Origin: JAPPHA01 sp964291635
GTDB taxonomy: Bacteria > Pseudomonadota > Alphaproteobacteria > Rhodobacterales > Rhodobacteraceae
NCBI GenBank assembly: GCA_964291635.2
Contig: OZ219905.1
Coordinates: 806,001 to 870,000 of the forward strand
Direction: 5' to 3'
DNA length: 64,000 nt
In this document: one piece after another, positions 9,159-17,421 of the stretch
How the letters are laid out: each line of letters opens with the position of its first letter
Position numbering within the stretch: the stretch's first letter is position 1
Position numbers and translations under genes: made by a program
The notes under the pieces: generated by a model
Told to the model about the DNA's origin: nothing
What the model saw: the letters and a program-made list of their open reading frames with translations, nothing else
The model's database searches: none

Positions 9159-11053
9159 CGTGTGGCCTTGAGCGCACGGCGCCTGTCTTCGTCCATCAAC
9201 CATGGCAGCCAGGGTGACAGGTCGGCCGGAGGCTGGCCACCGTTACCTGCACAGGCCGAGAGCCAGTCGTCGAGCCACTTGCGGACATCGATCCCGTTCA
9301 TCCGCAGGGTCTCGATGATCCCGTACATCATGGCGGAGAACAGGGCCCCGTCAAGGCTGTCGGAGCCGAAGGACAGCTTGCGCCCGATCACGGGACCACG
9401 ATGCATCCGCTCCGACAGGTTGTTATCCATGGGTACGTCCGGCCTGTCGACGAACACGCAGAGCCCGTCGCGATGCCTCAGCAGCGAGTTGAGTGCCTTC
9501 GCGCGCCGGTCCGAGCCGGCCGGCCCCGCGACTTCCTTCTCCGCGCGGGCGAACAGCCGGTCGACGGCACGCTGCAGTCGACGATGTGCAATCCCGAACT
9601 TTCGCGACTGCTCCTCCATCCCCAGTTCCGGGTCGTAGTGCTTCAGCCGGACCCTGTTCAGGTGGAACAGTCGCCCGAACCGGTCCAGCCACCGCTCCTC
9701 CCACCTCTCCAGGGCGTCATTGCCGGCCGCAGCCTCGATGAACTTGCGGCGAACATGGCTCCAGCACCAGGCCAGGATCAGGATGCCGCCGAGAACACGT
9801 GCGAGTTTCTTGTAGGCCGCGTAGGCGTCACAAACCAGGACCGTGCCGGCACCGACGCCGGCGAACAGCTTGCCGGCAGCCTCGGCATTGCGCCGGGCGT
9901 CGACGTGGAACCAGACCGCATCCCGGCAGACCGCACACCACAGCCAGGCCCGGCTGGTGCCGCGGATGGCCTTGAGGGACTGAACCCGCCAGCTGGTCTC
10001 GTCGCCGTGAAGCACCGCGGCCGCTTTCAGGTGGGCGAGGATCGCCTGCGACAGCGGCGCGAACAACGGAATCAGCCTGTGGATGCTGGAGGCCAGGGTC
10101 CCGGGCGAGACCGGCAGCCCCTGGTCGCGCATCCATGCCGCGACCCGGTTCAGCGGCCGGTGGCAGGCGAAACACTCGAACAGGAAACAGACCCAGAAGC
10201 TGATCCCGTAGGAGGAGTTGGGAAACAGCCGGGGAACCGGGGGCGCCGAAACCTCCTGCGGCGCCGACGCACAGGTGCAACTGCGCCGCCAGCGGTTGCG
10301 CTGGATGATCCGGACATGCACCCTGACCTCGACCTCGATGGCCTCGGAGTCATGGCTGCCGTTCTTCACGTAGGGAAGGCCGCAGCAGGGACAGACACGC
10401 TCCGCCTCCGGCGGGTCGTGAGCCTCGGACTTGCGCTCCATGTCCGGACGCGCTGTCCGGCCGTGCCCGGGCTTGTCCGCCTGCTGGCCACGTTTCCGGC
10501 TACTGCCGGACCCGGACTTCTCCTTCTTCTCGCTGGTGCGGCCGAACCTTGCCTTTGCATGCGTCGCACCCGCCGAGCGGAGCCTCTCGTTCTCCGCCTT
10601 GAGTTCCTCCAGTTCCTCCGCCTGTTGCGCAATCACAGCCTTCAGACGGGAAATCTCCTTGCGCATGCCCACAATCGTGTGCGGGCCGCTGTCGATACCG
10701 GCGGCGTTCAGCAGCCCCTGTAACCGTGCCAGCTTCTTTTCCAGCTTGCGCAGGTTCTTCGCACTCTGGCTCCGGCCAAGCTCCTTCAGCTCCGCGCGCG
10801 CCGCGGCAAGCTTCTCGCGGTTGCTCTCGAAGATCCCGCGCAGTCCGTTGAGTTCGCCACGGGCCCGGATCGATTCCAGCTTCCATTCCTCGCCACGGGC
10901 TTCCGCTTCCCCGAGCTTGCCTTTCAGTGCCGTAATCTCGGCTTCCGCCGCCTCGGCACGTGCATGCTCCCGTTCGTACAGACGTTTCAACTCCTCCGGC
11001 GGCAGGGCCGACGGATCGACAACATCGCAAACAGGGCCTCCAGAATCCAACAT
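9155..11053 (-). CDS. tnpC: IS66-family transposase TnpC
   Basis: A 632-residue DDE transposase. It starts with a long coiled coil (about residues 15-170, leucine- and glutamate-rich), then a basic linker, the zinc-binding segment CPCCGLPYVKNG...CTCAS near residue 215-260, and the IS66 catalytic region with HGDETSWRV, VCDAYAAYKK and the final DNNLSERMHRGPVIGRKLSFG block that ends the DDE domain. Domain order and length fit stand-alone TnpC proteins. The ATG at 11053 lies 81 bp inside the right inverted repeat. The frame is intact, so the element may be active. Confidence 0.96.
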   Translation of the reverse strand: MLDSGGPVCDVVDPSALPPEELKRLYEREHARAEAAEAEITALKGKLGEAEARGEEWKLESIRARGELNGLRGIFESNREKLAAARAELKELGRSQSAKNLRKLEKKLARLQGLLNAAGIDSGPHTIVGMRKEISRLKAVIAQQAEELEELKAENERLRSAGATHAKARFGRTSEKKEKSGSGSSRKRGQQADKPGHGRTARPDMERKSEAHDPPEAERVCPCCGLPYVKNGSHDSEAIEVEVRVHVRIIQRNRWRRSCTCASAPQEVSAPPVPRLFPNSSYGISFWVCFLFECFACHRPLNRVAAWMRDQGLPVSPGTLASSIHRLIPLFAPLSQAILAHLKAAAVLHGDETSWRVQSLKAIRGTSRAWLWCAVCRDAVWFHVDARRNAEAAGKLFAGVGAGTVLVCDAYAAYKKLARVLGGILILAWCWSHVRRKFIEAAAGNDALERWEERWLDRFGRLFHLNRVRLKHYDPELGMEEQSRKFGIAHRRLQRAVDRLFARAEKEVAGPAGSDRRAKALNSLLRHRDGLCVFVDRPDVPMDNNLSERMHRGPVIGRKLSFGSDSLDGALFSAMMYGIIETLRMNGIDVRKWLDDWLSACAGNGGQPPADLSPWLPWLMDEDRRRALKATR

Positions 11054-11133
11054 GCAGCCGGATTAACAGATGTCGGAAACCGTTGCCAGAAGAAAATGAA
11101 ACCCGGGAATACAGCCATCAAACGCCGAAAATA

Positions 11134-11163
11134 AAGGCCATCACCCCCTTACCGAACGCTTAC
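11134..11163 (-). repeat. IS66 right terminal inverted repeat
   Basis: Thirty bases which, read on the minus strand, start GTAAGCGTTCGG and match the left end exactly. Confidence 0.97.
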
Positions 11164-11171
11164 CCTGCTTC
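11164..11171 (+). repeat. IS66 target-site duplication, right copy
   Basis: CCTGCTTC directly outside the right inverted repeat, identical to 8225-8232. Confidence 0.95.
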
Positions 11172-11740
11172 GTCTCGTTTAGCACTGACGGCGCAGGTCC
11201 CTTTCTCTCTTTGTTTGTCGCCACTTGACTACATGAGCGGCGGACGCCGGCACTAATAGCCGTGCCCGCCATTGCTGTTTCTCCCATGGGTCCAAATTCG
11301 ATGACTTGAACGCAAACGTTCCAGCCATTCGATCGATTTCACGGGTTATTGGGGTCGCCGGTGCAAATGCCCATCGACGTGCAGATACGCCGATTCCGGA
11401 CGCCTCATTCAGTATCACACATCAAGTTCAGGATTTGTGGCACGACCTTTGCGGCGCGAGCGCGTTGGTTGCAATTCACGACCATCGTGCAATCAGGTAT
11501 ATGATCTCCCCCTCCATGTCGTCTCTGTCGGCGGCGAGATAAGGTGAGCTCATGACAAGACACCTGGACAAGGAAAAAACGGACCACGCTCCATCAGTCC
11601 CAAGTGTCTCCTGCTGTTTTCGAACGAATGTGACATCCGATACTGAAGGGTTCCAGGCAAATGAACCGATTTCGATCGCGTCACCGAAAACCACCCTTCG
11701 CCTGGCTCAACGTACGCACGCGTTCACAATAGGGTCTCCC
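11172..11740. other. intergenic, no gene recognised
   Basis: About 570 bp between the IS66 element and the subtilase. Short frames on both strands have no recognisable motif. The promoter of the subtilase should lie in the right-hand part, but no clear -35/-10 pair was found. Confidence 0.5.
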
Positions 11741-13062
11741 GTGGCTGGAGGTGGAAAAACCCGGGCGGGCCGTCCGACGCTGATGCTGAACCTTGTTGTC
11801 ATGCTCGTTTTTGCCCTGGTTTTTGCCGTACCGTCCGGCCGTAGCGTCGCCGCCGGCAACGACACCACGGAGTGGTTGCGCCTTGCGATCGAGTCGGTAT
11901 GTCCCCTGCCGGAACTGACCGGAATCAATGCGCAAGTCGCGATCCCAGGCAGCTGGCTTCTTGAAGAAACGCGCCTTCCGGCAGACCGGACTCCCTACAA
12001 GGTCATCGTCAACCTTCTGCTTCCCGCACTGGACGAACTCACGATCGAACGGCGGCAATTCAACGGTAGGCTTCGCCAGTTCCGGGTTGCCTATGCCGTG
12101 CACGCCAATGGGGCCCCCGGCCATCGGTCCAGGCGATTGCCGACGGGAATTGCACAATTCGCTCGGGTCGGGCGATCCGCGAGACGGACGGCGGGTGGAG
12201 ATTTCTCGACCACCTGGAAAGCGATCTCGAGACATTGCGCTGGACGGAGACCCTGCAGGCACCCTGGCCGGACGGACGCGATCCGGGGGGAGTTCGGGTT
12301 GCCCTGGTGGATGCCGGGCTGGCCTACGACCTGCCACAGTTTCGAAACCGCCTGGCCCGCGACAGTGAGGGTACGCCCCTCGGATATGACTTCTGGGATC
12401 TTGACCCCTGGCCCTACGACGGAGACACTTCACGCGGACCGTTTCTTCCCATACGTCACGGCACCGCTGTCGCATCAGTGCTTGCGAGAGAAGCGCCCGA
12501 CGCCGCGTTGATTCCCCTCCGGTACCCGCGCCCCGACATGAACCGGATGAGCGACCTTGTCAGCCACGCAGTTGGTGCGGGCGCTCGCATTCTCGCTTTA
12601 CCCCTGGGAAGCGGGAGACCCGACGACTGGCAGGCGTTCGAGAACGCACTGCGCCAGCATGACGTTCTCGTGATCGTTTCCGCCGGCAATGACGGCAGGA
12701 ACATTGACAATGACCCGGTGTTTCCGGCCGTTTTCACGCATGAAAACATCGTTACCGTGACCTCGGCCGACAGTTTCGGACGCCTCGCGGAGGGTTCGAA
12801 CTGGGGGGCCGAGAGCGTCGACATCATGCTGCCGGCCGAAAACCTGGATGTCCTCGACTTCAGGGGGGCAAAGGGAAATGCCTCGGGTTCGAGCTACGCA
12901 GTCCCGCGTCTGGCGGCGCTTGCGGCGAGGCTCCTCGAGCAGAATCCCGGTCTCGGCACTGCCGAACTCAGGGATAGAATTCTCGCCCGCGCAACGCCAT
13001 CTCCATACGAGCGCGACGGCGTCGTAAGCTCCGGCTGGATTCCAGACCCCTTGTCCGATTGA
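11741..13062 (+). pseudogene. secreted subtilisin-like serine protease (S8), frameshifted
   Basis: The first part (to about 12110, frame of 11741) encodes a basic N-terminus, a signal peptide ending near SGRSVAAGND and a prodomain-like region. The second part (about 12115-13062) is one frame back and carries the S8 catalytic triad: Asp in VALVDAGLAY, His in RHGTAVASV, Ser in ASGSSYAVPRLAALA, plus the oxyanion region SAGNDG. The frames would join if one base is missing in the run GGGGCCCCC at 12110-12118. A GTG at 11741 with GGAGGTGG nearby, or the ATG at 11783, could be the start. Joined, the precursor would have about 430 residues and be exported. The stop is 5 bp from that of the convergent HtrA-like gene. 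A sequencing slip in the homopolymer is possible. Confidence 0.8.
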
Positions 13063-13067
13063 ACAAT

Positions 13068-15125
13068 CTACCGACGAACCGGGGCAGGAGGAGCATTGTC
13101 GATGAATCGCCGCGCCGCCTCGGCCTGACGCGGATTGACCCTCTCAAGCCGCCGGTACGCTTTTTCGGCAAGTTCCGGTTCGCCTCCCCAAACGCCGGAC
13201 TGAATCGCGAACCGCAAGGACTGCGGATCTTCCGGCGCCATCTCCATCAACCACCGAGCGTGGCCCGTCATCTCGTCAAAGCGTCCTGAAAGCTGAAGGG
13301 AGACCAGCAGCGACATCCGTGCGTTGATCGAATTCGGAACCTGTTCCGCCGCCTGGCCATGAAGCGCGATGGCACCGTCAAATTCACCTGCATGAGCCAG
13401 CAGGCGCCCGGCTTCAAGCAACTGACCATGATTTCGTGCCGCAGCGCAGGTTACTTGCAGGCGGGTCCGTGCCATTTCCGGTGCCGATCTTCCCGCGAAG
13501 GCATCCATCAACCCCGCACAGCTCGAAAAGGCCATGCCCAGTCGGCGGGTTATTTCCGTGGCCGACTCGTCAGTGCGCATGGCGAGGAGTTCAATGACAT
13601 CATCGACCGGAATGGCTTCGAACCGTTCATCGCCGCCGCCCACTGCGACCCCCGCAAACACCCCGCGTTCGTTGACCAATGCGCCGCCACTCACGCCGGG
13701 CTGCATACGTGAACTCACGTGAAGCCGCCCCAAATCCGCATCTTCGGCCGAACCCGCGATCAACGCACCGGGTTCGAATACCCGCACCTGCCGTCGGGCG
13801 ACATCGGCGCCAACGGCAAAAAAGGTGGCATCGTTGCCCAGGGGATAGTCGGCGGGATCAAGAATCAAACCGGATGCAGGCAGGCCGGAAACTTCAAGCA
13901 GGACAAGATCACCCTCGTAGGCCGAAGGGATCACGCGGGCGTTTCTCGGGCCATCCGGCGTGTGAACGATCGCGTCCGGCCTTCCTGCGACGACATGCCG
14001 GTTCGTGACCACCAGTTCGTCTCCGATCCTTGTTGCACTGGCAATCGGATCGAAGCTTGAAACAGGGAAAACCGCCTGCCGAACCCGGCACACAGGTCGC
14101 GGGTGAGGGCAGTCCGTTTGCGACACTTCCGGCTCAACCCGATCAGGCGGTTCAGGTTCAACATCCAAGAGAAGTACAGCGACAAGCTCTTGACCTTCCC
14201 GCACCAACGTTATGTCGACCGGGGTTCCCGGGTCGGGAATTACGGCGAGTGCTGAAACCGCATCCCGTGGCGTTCGAATTCGGCGCGAGCCAATTTTCAG
14301 GATCAGGTCACCGGGCGAGAGACCCGCGTCGGCGGCGGGACCGTTCGCGTCGATTCCGATAACCACCGGTGCAGCGACCGACGCCCGACTTGCCCTGTCC
14401 GCGGTAGCCAACCGCCAGCCCGGAGACGGATACCTGACCTCTCCATCGGCAACGAGGTCCCTGAAAACCCTTTGGAGAAGTTCGACCGAAACGGCGAAAT
14501 TGATGCCGATATTGTTGTCACTGTCGGACGCGAAGATTGCCGAGATCATACCGACCAGGCGGCCCTGACCATCCACCAGTGCGCCACCGGAACTGCCGGG
14601 ATTCGCCGCAGCGTCCGTCTGGACGAAATCCTCCACGGCATTGAACCCGGCATTTGTAACGCGCAGGGCGGAAACAACTCCGCAGGTCACGGAAAGACCC
14701 AGTCCATACGCATTTCCGACGGCGCAAACCGGTTCGGCAAGTTGCGGAGGGGGGGCGATTTCGATCGGCACGAGTCCGGCTTCCACCCCGAGAACGGCGA
14801 TGTCGCTTGCTGCGTCCTTCGCGATTAGCTGCGCCGGCAAAATACGGCCGTCGGAAAGCCTGATGTCAATGCGCCTCGCCGGTTCGACCACGTGCCAGGC
14901 GGTCACGACATAACCGGGTCGCAGGATGATTCCGCTTCCTTCCGGTGCGGTGCCCGGCCGGCTTCCGGCTCCTCCCCGGGTACGCCCGGGCCAGACAGGC
15001 AGAACCGAAACAACGGACTTCAAGACATCGGCAGGCAGGGCTTGCGACGGGGTCGGCTGAACGCTGAAGAACGCAGGCACCAACGCTACGATCAGCATGA
15101 TTGTTCGGCACGGCACGTTGATCAC
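13068..15125 (-). CDS. exported HtrA-like protein with two trypsin-like domains, PDZ and TPR
   Basis: A 685-residue precursor with a signal peptide (hydrophobic core residues 8-20, cleavage probably after PTPSQA at 29). First trypsin-like domain: His78 (TAWHVV), Asp108 (AASDIAVL), Ser179 (NPGSSGGAL). A PDZ-like domain covers about 245-320. A second trypsin-like domain keeps its own triad: His377 (TNRHVV), Asp406 (EGDLVLL), Ser479 (PGVSGGAL). The last 120 residues look TPR-like (repeated AxxLAxxGxFDxA patterns). Two complete protease units in one chain are unusual; DegP relatives have one protease and one or two PDZ domains. A periplasmic quality-control or processing role is inferred. Start is GTG 15125, with ATG 15098 as the alternative. 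It ends in TAG. Confidence 0.88.
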   Translation of the reverse strand: MINVPCRTIMLIVALVPAFFSVQPTPSQALPADVLKSVVSVLPVWPGRTRGGAGSRPGTAPEGSGIILRPGYVVTAWHVVEPARRIDIRLSDGRILPAQLIAKDAASDIAVLGVEAGLVPIEIAPPPQLAEPVCAVGNAYGLGLSVTCGVVSALRVTNAGFNAVEDFVQTDAAANPGSSGGALVDGQGRLVGMISAIFASDSDNNIGINFAVSVELLQRVFRDLVADGEVRYPSPGWRLATADRASRASVAAPVVIGIDANGPAADAGLSPGDLILKIGSRRIRTPRDAVSALAVIPDPGTPVDITLVREGQELVAVLLLDVEPEPPDRVEPEVSQTDCPHPRPVCRVRQAVFPVSSFDPIASATRIGDELVVTNRHVVAGRPDAIVHTPDGPRNARVIPSAYEGDLVLLEVSGLPASGLILDPADYPLGNDATFFAVGADVARRQVRVFEPGALIAGSAEDADLGRLHVSSRMQPGVSGGALVNERGVFAGVAVGGGDERFEAIPVDDVIELLAMRTDESATEITRRLGMAFSSCAGLMDAFAGRSAPEMARTRLQVTCAAARNHGQLLEAGRLLAHAGEFDGAIALHGQAAEQVPNSINARMSLLVSLQLSGRFDEMTGHARWLMEMAPEDPQSLRFAIQSGVWGGEPELAEKAYRRLERVNPRQAEAARRFIDNAPPAPVRR

Positions 15126-15450
15126 ATCATTTACGGTTCGATCTCTTGCTGATCAGCTTAGCCGCATTCCGGCCGGGATGCCATGCGTTGGCAACCTGCC
15201 CGGTTGTCACAGGCCGACCCGGTCCGGATAGGGCATGCGGCCAAACTCAGTCTTTTCGGGAATTCGGCCTCGACTACGTCGCAGTGGTTTTTTTCATCGG
15301 GATCGCTGGAAATAACGGTGGCTTGGCTCGATCATTCGGCATCCGAATATCCAACCCATGGCGATAGGTTGCCTACCAATTACCCTCAAAACCCAAGGAG
15401 CGCGTGACAAACTGCGATCAGGGATGGATCTATTCGATTCGCGTTGGTGC
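15126..15450. other. intergenic, no gene recognised
   Basis: 325 bp between the start of the HtrA-like gene and the end of hslU. It is expected to hold the HtrA-like promoter and the hslU transcript end. I see no clear stem-loop with a T-tract and no coding signal. Confidence 0.5.
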
Positions 15451-16758
15451 CTAGAGGACGTAACGTGTCAAATCGGTCCGCTCAGCCAGGTCGCCAAGAT
15501 TGTCATCGACGAACTTGGCATCAACTGTCACCTTGAGACCAGGCCTTTCGGGCGCATTGAAGCCGAGGTCTTCGAAAACCCGCTCCATGACGGTGTACAG
15601 GCGCCTCGCGCCGATGTTCTCGATCGAGCGGTTGACCTCGGCGGAAATCCTGGCGATTTCGCGCACGCCATCGTCGGAAAACTCGACCTCGACCCCTTCC
15701 GTCTCCATCAAGGCACTGTATTGCCTGGTCAGGGCATTGTCGGTTTCGGTCAGTATCCGGACAAAATCCTTTTCCGTCAGGGCCCGGAGTTCGACCCGGA
15801 TAGGTAGCCGGCCCTGCAACTCGGGCAGCAGGTCCGAAGGCTTGGCAATGTGAAACGCCCCCGAAGCGATGAACAGGATATGATCGGTCTGCACCGGACC
15901 GTACCGGGTTGAAACGGTCGTTCCCTCGATCAGGGGAAGCAGGTCTCTCTGGACGCCCTCGCGGGATACATCCGCGCCACGTATGTCCGACCTGGCACAC
16001 ACCTTGTCGATTTCGTCGACAAACACGATCCCGTGCTCCTCGACCGCGCGTATCGCCTCGCTTGTCACGGACTCGGAATCGACCAGCTTGTCCGCTTCCT
16101 CGCCGATGAGCACGTCATGGGATTCTGCAACGGTCATCCGCCGCTGAACCGTCCTCCCCGAAAACGCCTTGCCCAGGATCTCGCCAAGATTGACCATGCC
16201 GACGTTGGTGCCCGGCTGCCCGGGAATCTCGAAGGTTTCCAGCGGATTGGACGTGTCCGAAACCTCGATCTCGATCGTCTTGTCATCCAGCTGGCCGCTA
16301 CGCAGCATCATGCGAAATCGTTCGCGGGTCTGTTCCCGAGAGTCCGTGCCCGCAAATATGTCTATGATACGCTCTTCTGCGGCTTCCCTGGCCAGTTCGA
16401 GGACTTCCTCCCTCATGTGTCCACGAACCATGATGATGGCACTGTCGACGAGGTCCCTGACGATCTGGTCGACATCACGACCAACATATCCGACCTCGGT
16501 AAACTTCGTTGCCTCGACCTTGATGAACGGTGCCTTCGCCAGCCGCGCCAACCGGCGTGAAATCTCGGTCTTCCCGACGCCCGTGGGACCGATCATCAGG
16601 ATATTCTTGGGATAGACCTCGTCCCGGATTGCATCGTCCAGCTGCTTCCTTCGCCAGCGGCTCCTGAGGGCAACGGCAACGGCCCGTTTCGCGTCCTTCT
16701 GGCCGATTATGTATCGGTCGAGCTCGGAGACGATCTCACGTGGGGTCAAATTGGTCAC
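15451..16758 (-). CDS. hslU: ATP-dependent protease ATPase subunit HslU
   Basis: A 435-residue Clp/Hsp100-type AAA+ unfoldase that feeds substrates to the HslV peptidase in the cytosol. It opens MTNLTPREIVSELDRYIIGQ, has Walker A GPTGVGKT at residues 57-64, the TEVGYVGRDVDQIVRDLV pore-loop region containing GYVG, an intermediate domain in the middle, Walker B in GIVFVDEIDKV, and the C-terminal tail ending LTRYVL that docks into HslV. The length is standard. It follows hslV with an 83-bp gap on the same strand and ends in TAG, which shows that TAG is a working stop in this genome. Confidence 0.98.
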   Translation of the reverse strand: MTNLTPREIVSELDRYIIGQKDAKRAVAVALRSRWRRKQLDDAIRDEVYPKNILMIGPTGVGKTEISRRLARLAKAPFIKVEATKFTEVGYVGRDVDQIVRDLVDSAIIMVRGHMREEVLELAREAAEERIIDIFAGTDSREQTRERFRMMLRSGQLDDKTIEIEVSDTSNPLETFEIPGQPGTNVGMVNLGEILGKAFSGRTVQRRMTVAESHDVLIGEEADKLVDSESVTSEAIRAVEEHGIVFVDEIDKVCARSDIRGADVSREGVQRDLLPLIEGTTVSTRYGPVQTDHILFIASGAFHIAKPSDLLPELQGRLPIRVELRALTEKDFVRILTETDNALTRQYSALMETEGVEVEFSDDGVREIARISAEVNRSIENIGARRLYTVMERVFEDLGFNAPERPGLKVTVDAKFVDDNLGDLAERTDLTRYVL

Positions 16759-16841
16759 ACAACAATCCCTTCAACCGGTTCGCCCTGCGGACATCGCCAG
16801 CAATTTCATTTTCCGGTGGGTGCCCGGAATGCGCGGCCCGA

Positions 16842-17411
16842 TTACCCGCGTTCCTCGATCAACTCCACACACAACTCTGAATTCGTGTAGACACAGATAT
16901 CAGCGGCGATTTCCATGGCTTTCCGGGCGATTGTCTCCGCGTTGTCGCTGCCCGAAATCATTGCCCTTGCCGCCGCGAGCGCGTAATTTCCGCCGGAGCC
17001 GATCGCCGCGACGCCGTGCTCGGGCTCAAGCACATCCCCCGCACCCGTCACGACCAGGAGTTCCCGTCCATCGGTAACAATCAGCATGGCCTCTAGATTC
17101 CGCAGGTACTTGTCCGTGCGCCAGTCCTTCGCAAGCTCGACCGCCGCACGGGTCAACTGGCCCGGGCTGGCCTCAAGTTTGGATTCCAGGCGCTCGACAA
17201 GTGTGAAGGCATCGGCCGTGGAGCCGGCAAATCCGCAGATGACTTCCTGTCCGCCGGTTCTGATACGTCGGATTTTCCGGGCAGAACCCTTGATGACCGT
17301 CTGGCCAAGACTGACCTGGCCATCGCCGGCAACGGCAACCTGCCCGTCTTTCCGGATTCCTATGATCGTGGTGCCGTGCCAACCGGACCGTCGACTGTGA
17401 GAAAGTTCCAT
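16842..17411 (-). CDS. hslV: ATP-dependent protease peptidase subunit HslV
   Basis: A 189-residue proteasome-like peptidase. The N-terminal nucleophile threonine lies in the HGTTIIGIRK stretch after a short leader (MELSHSRRSGW), as in other alphaproteobacteria; it is followed by VAVAGDGQVSLGQTVIK and CGFAGSTADAFTL, both family hallmarks. The start at 17411 is chosen because upstream in-frame codons overlap infB and do not resemble HslV. It begins 10 bp after the infB stop and precedes hslU, so it probably shares the long rimP-infB transcript or a promoter within infB. With HslU it forms the heat-shock protease HslVU. Confidence 0.96.
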   Translation of the reverse strand: MELSHSRRSGWHGTTIIGIRKDGQVAVAGDGQVSLGQTVIKGSARKIRRIRTGGQEVICGFAGSTADAFTLVERLESKLEASPGQLTRAAVELAKDWRTDKYLRNLEAMLIVTDGRELLVVTGAGDVLEPEHGVAAIGSGGNYALAAARAMISGSDNAETIARKAMEIAADICVYTNSELCVELIEERG

Positions 17412-17421
17412 TGTTTCGGAA

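Larger units (their letters stand above)
8233..11163 (-). mobile_element. complete IS66-family insertion sequence (tnpC plus DUF4338 passenger)
   Basis: A 2931-bp element bounded by 30-bp perfect inverted repeats (8233-8262 and 11134-11163) that begin with the IS66-typical GTAAGCG. It is flanked by an exact 8-bp duplication, CCTGCTTC. It holds tnpC and, coupled to it by an ATGA overlap, a DUF4338 gene; the tnpA and tnpB helper genes of classical IS66 are absent, as in the ISBst12-type subgroup. The identical repeats, identical target duplication and intact frames argue for a recent insertion. Removing the element joins a short frame starting ATGGTCAAAAAGG at 8210 to sequence after 11171, with no recognisable product. 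Confidence 0.96.

Noticed and set aside
9401..10723. Plus-strand open frame of 440 codons inside the IS66 element
   Set aside because: Antisense of tnpC, which has clear transposase motifs. The plus-strand peptide is low-complexity and unlike any family.
13760..13790. tRNA-like GGTTCGAATAC sequence
   Set aside because: It lies inside the HtrA-like coding sequence and no cloverleaf can be built around it. No tRNA or rRNA gene was found in the window.
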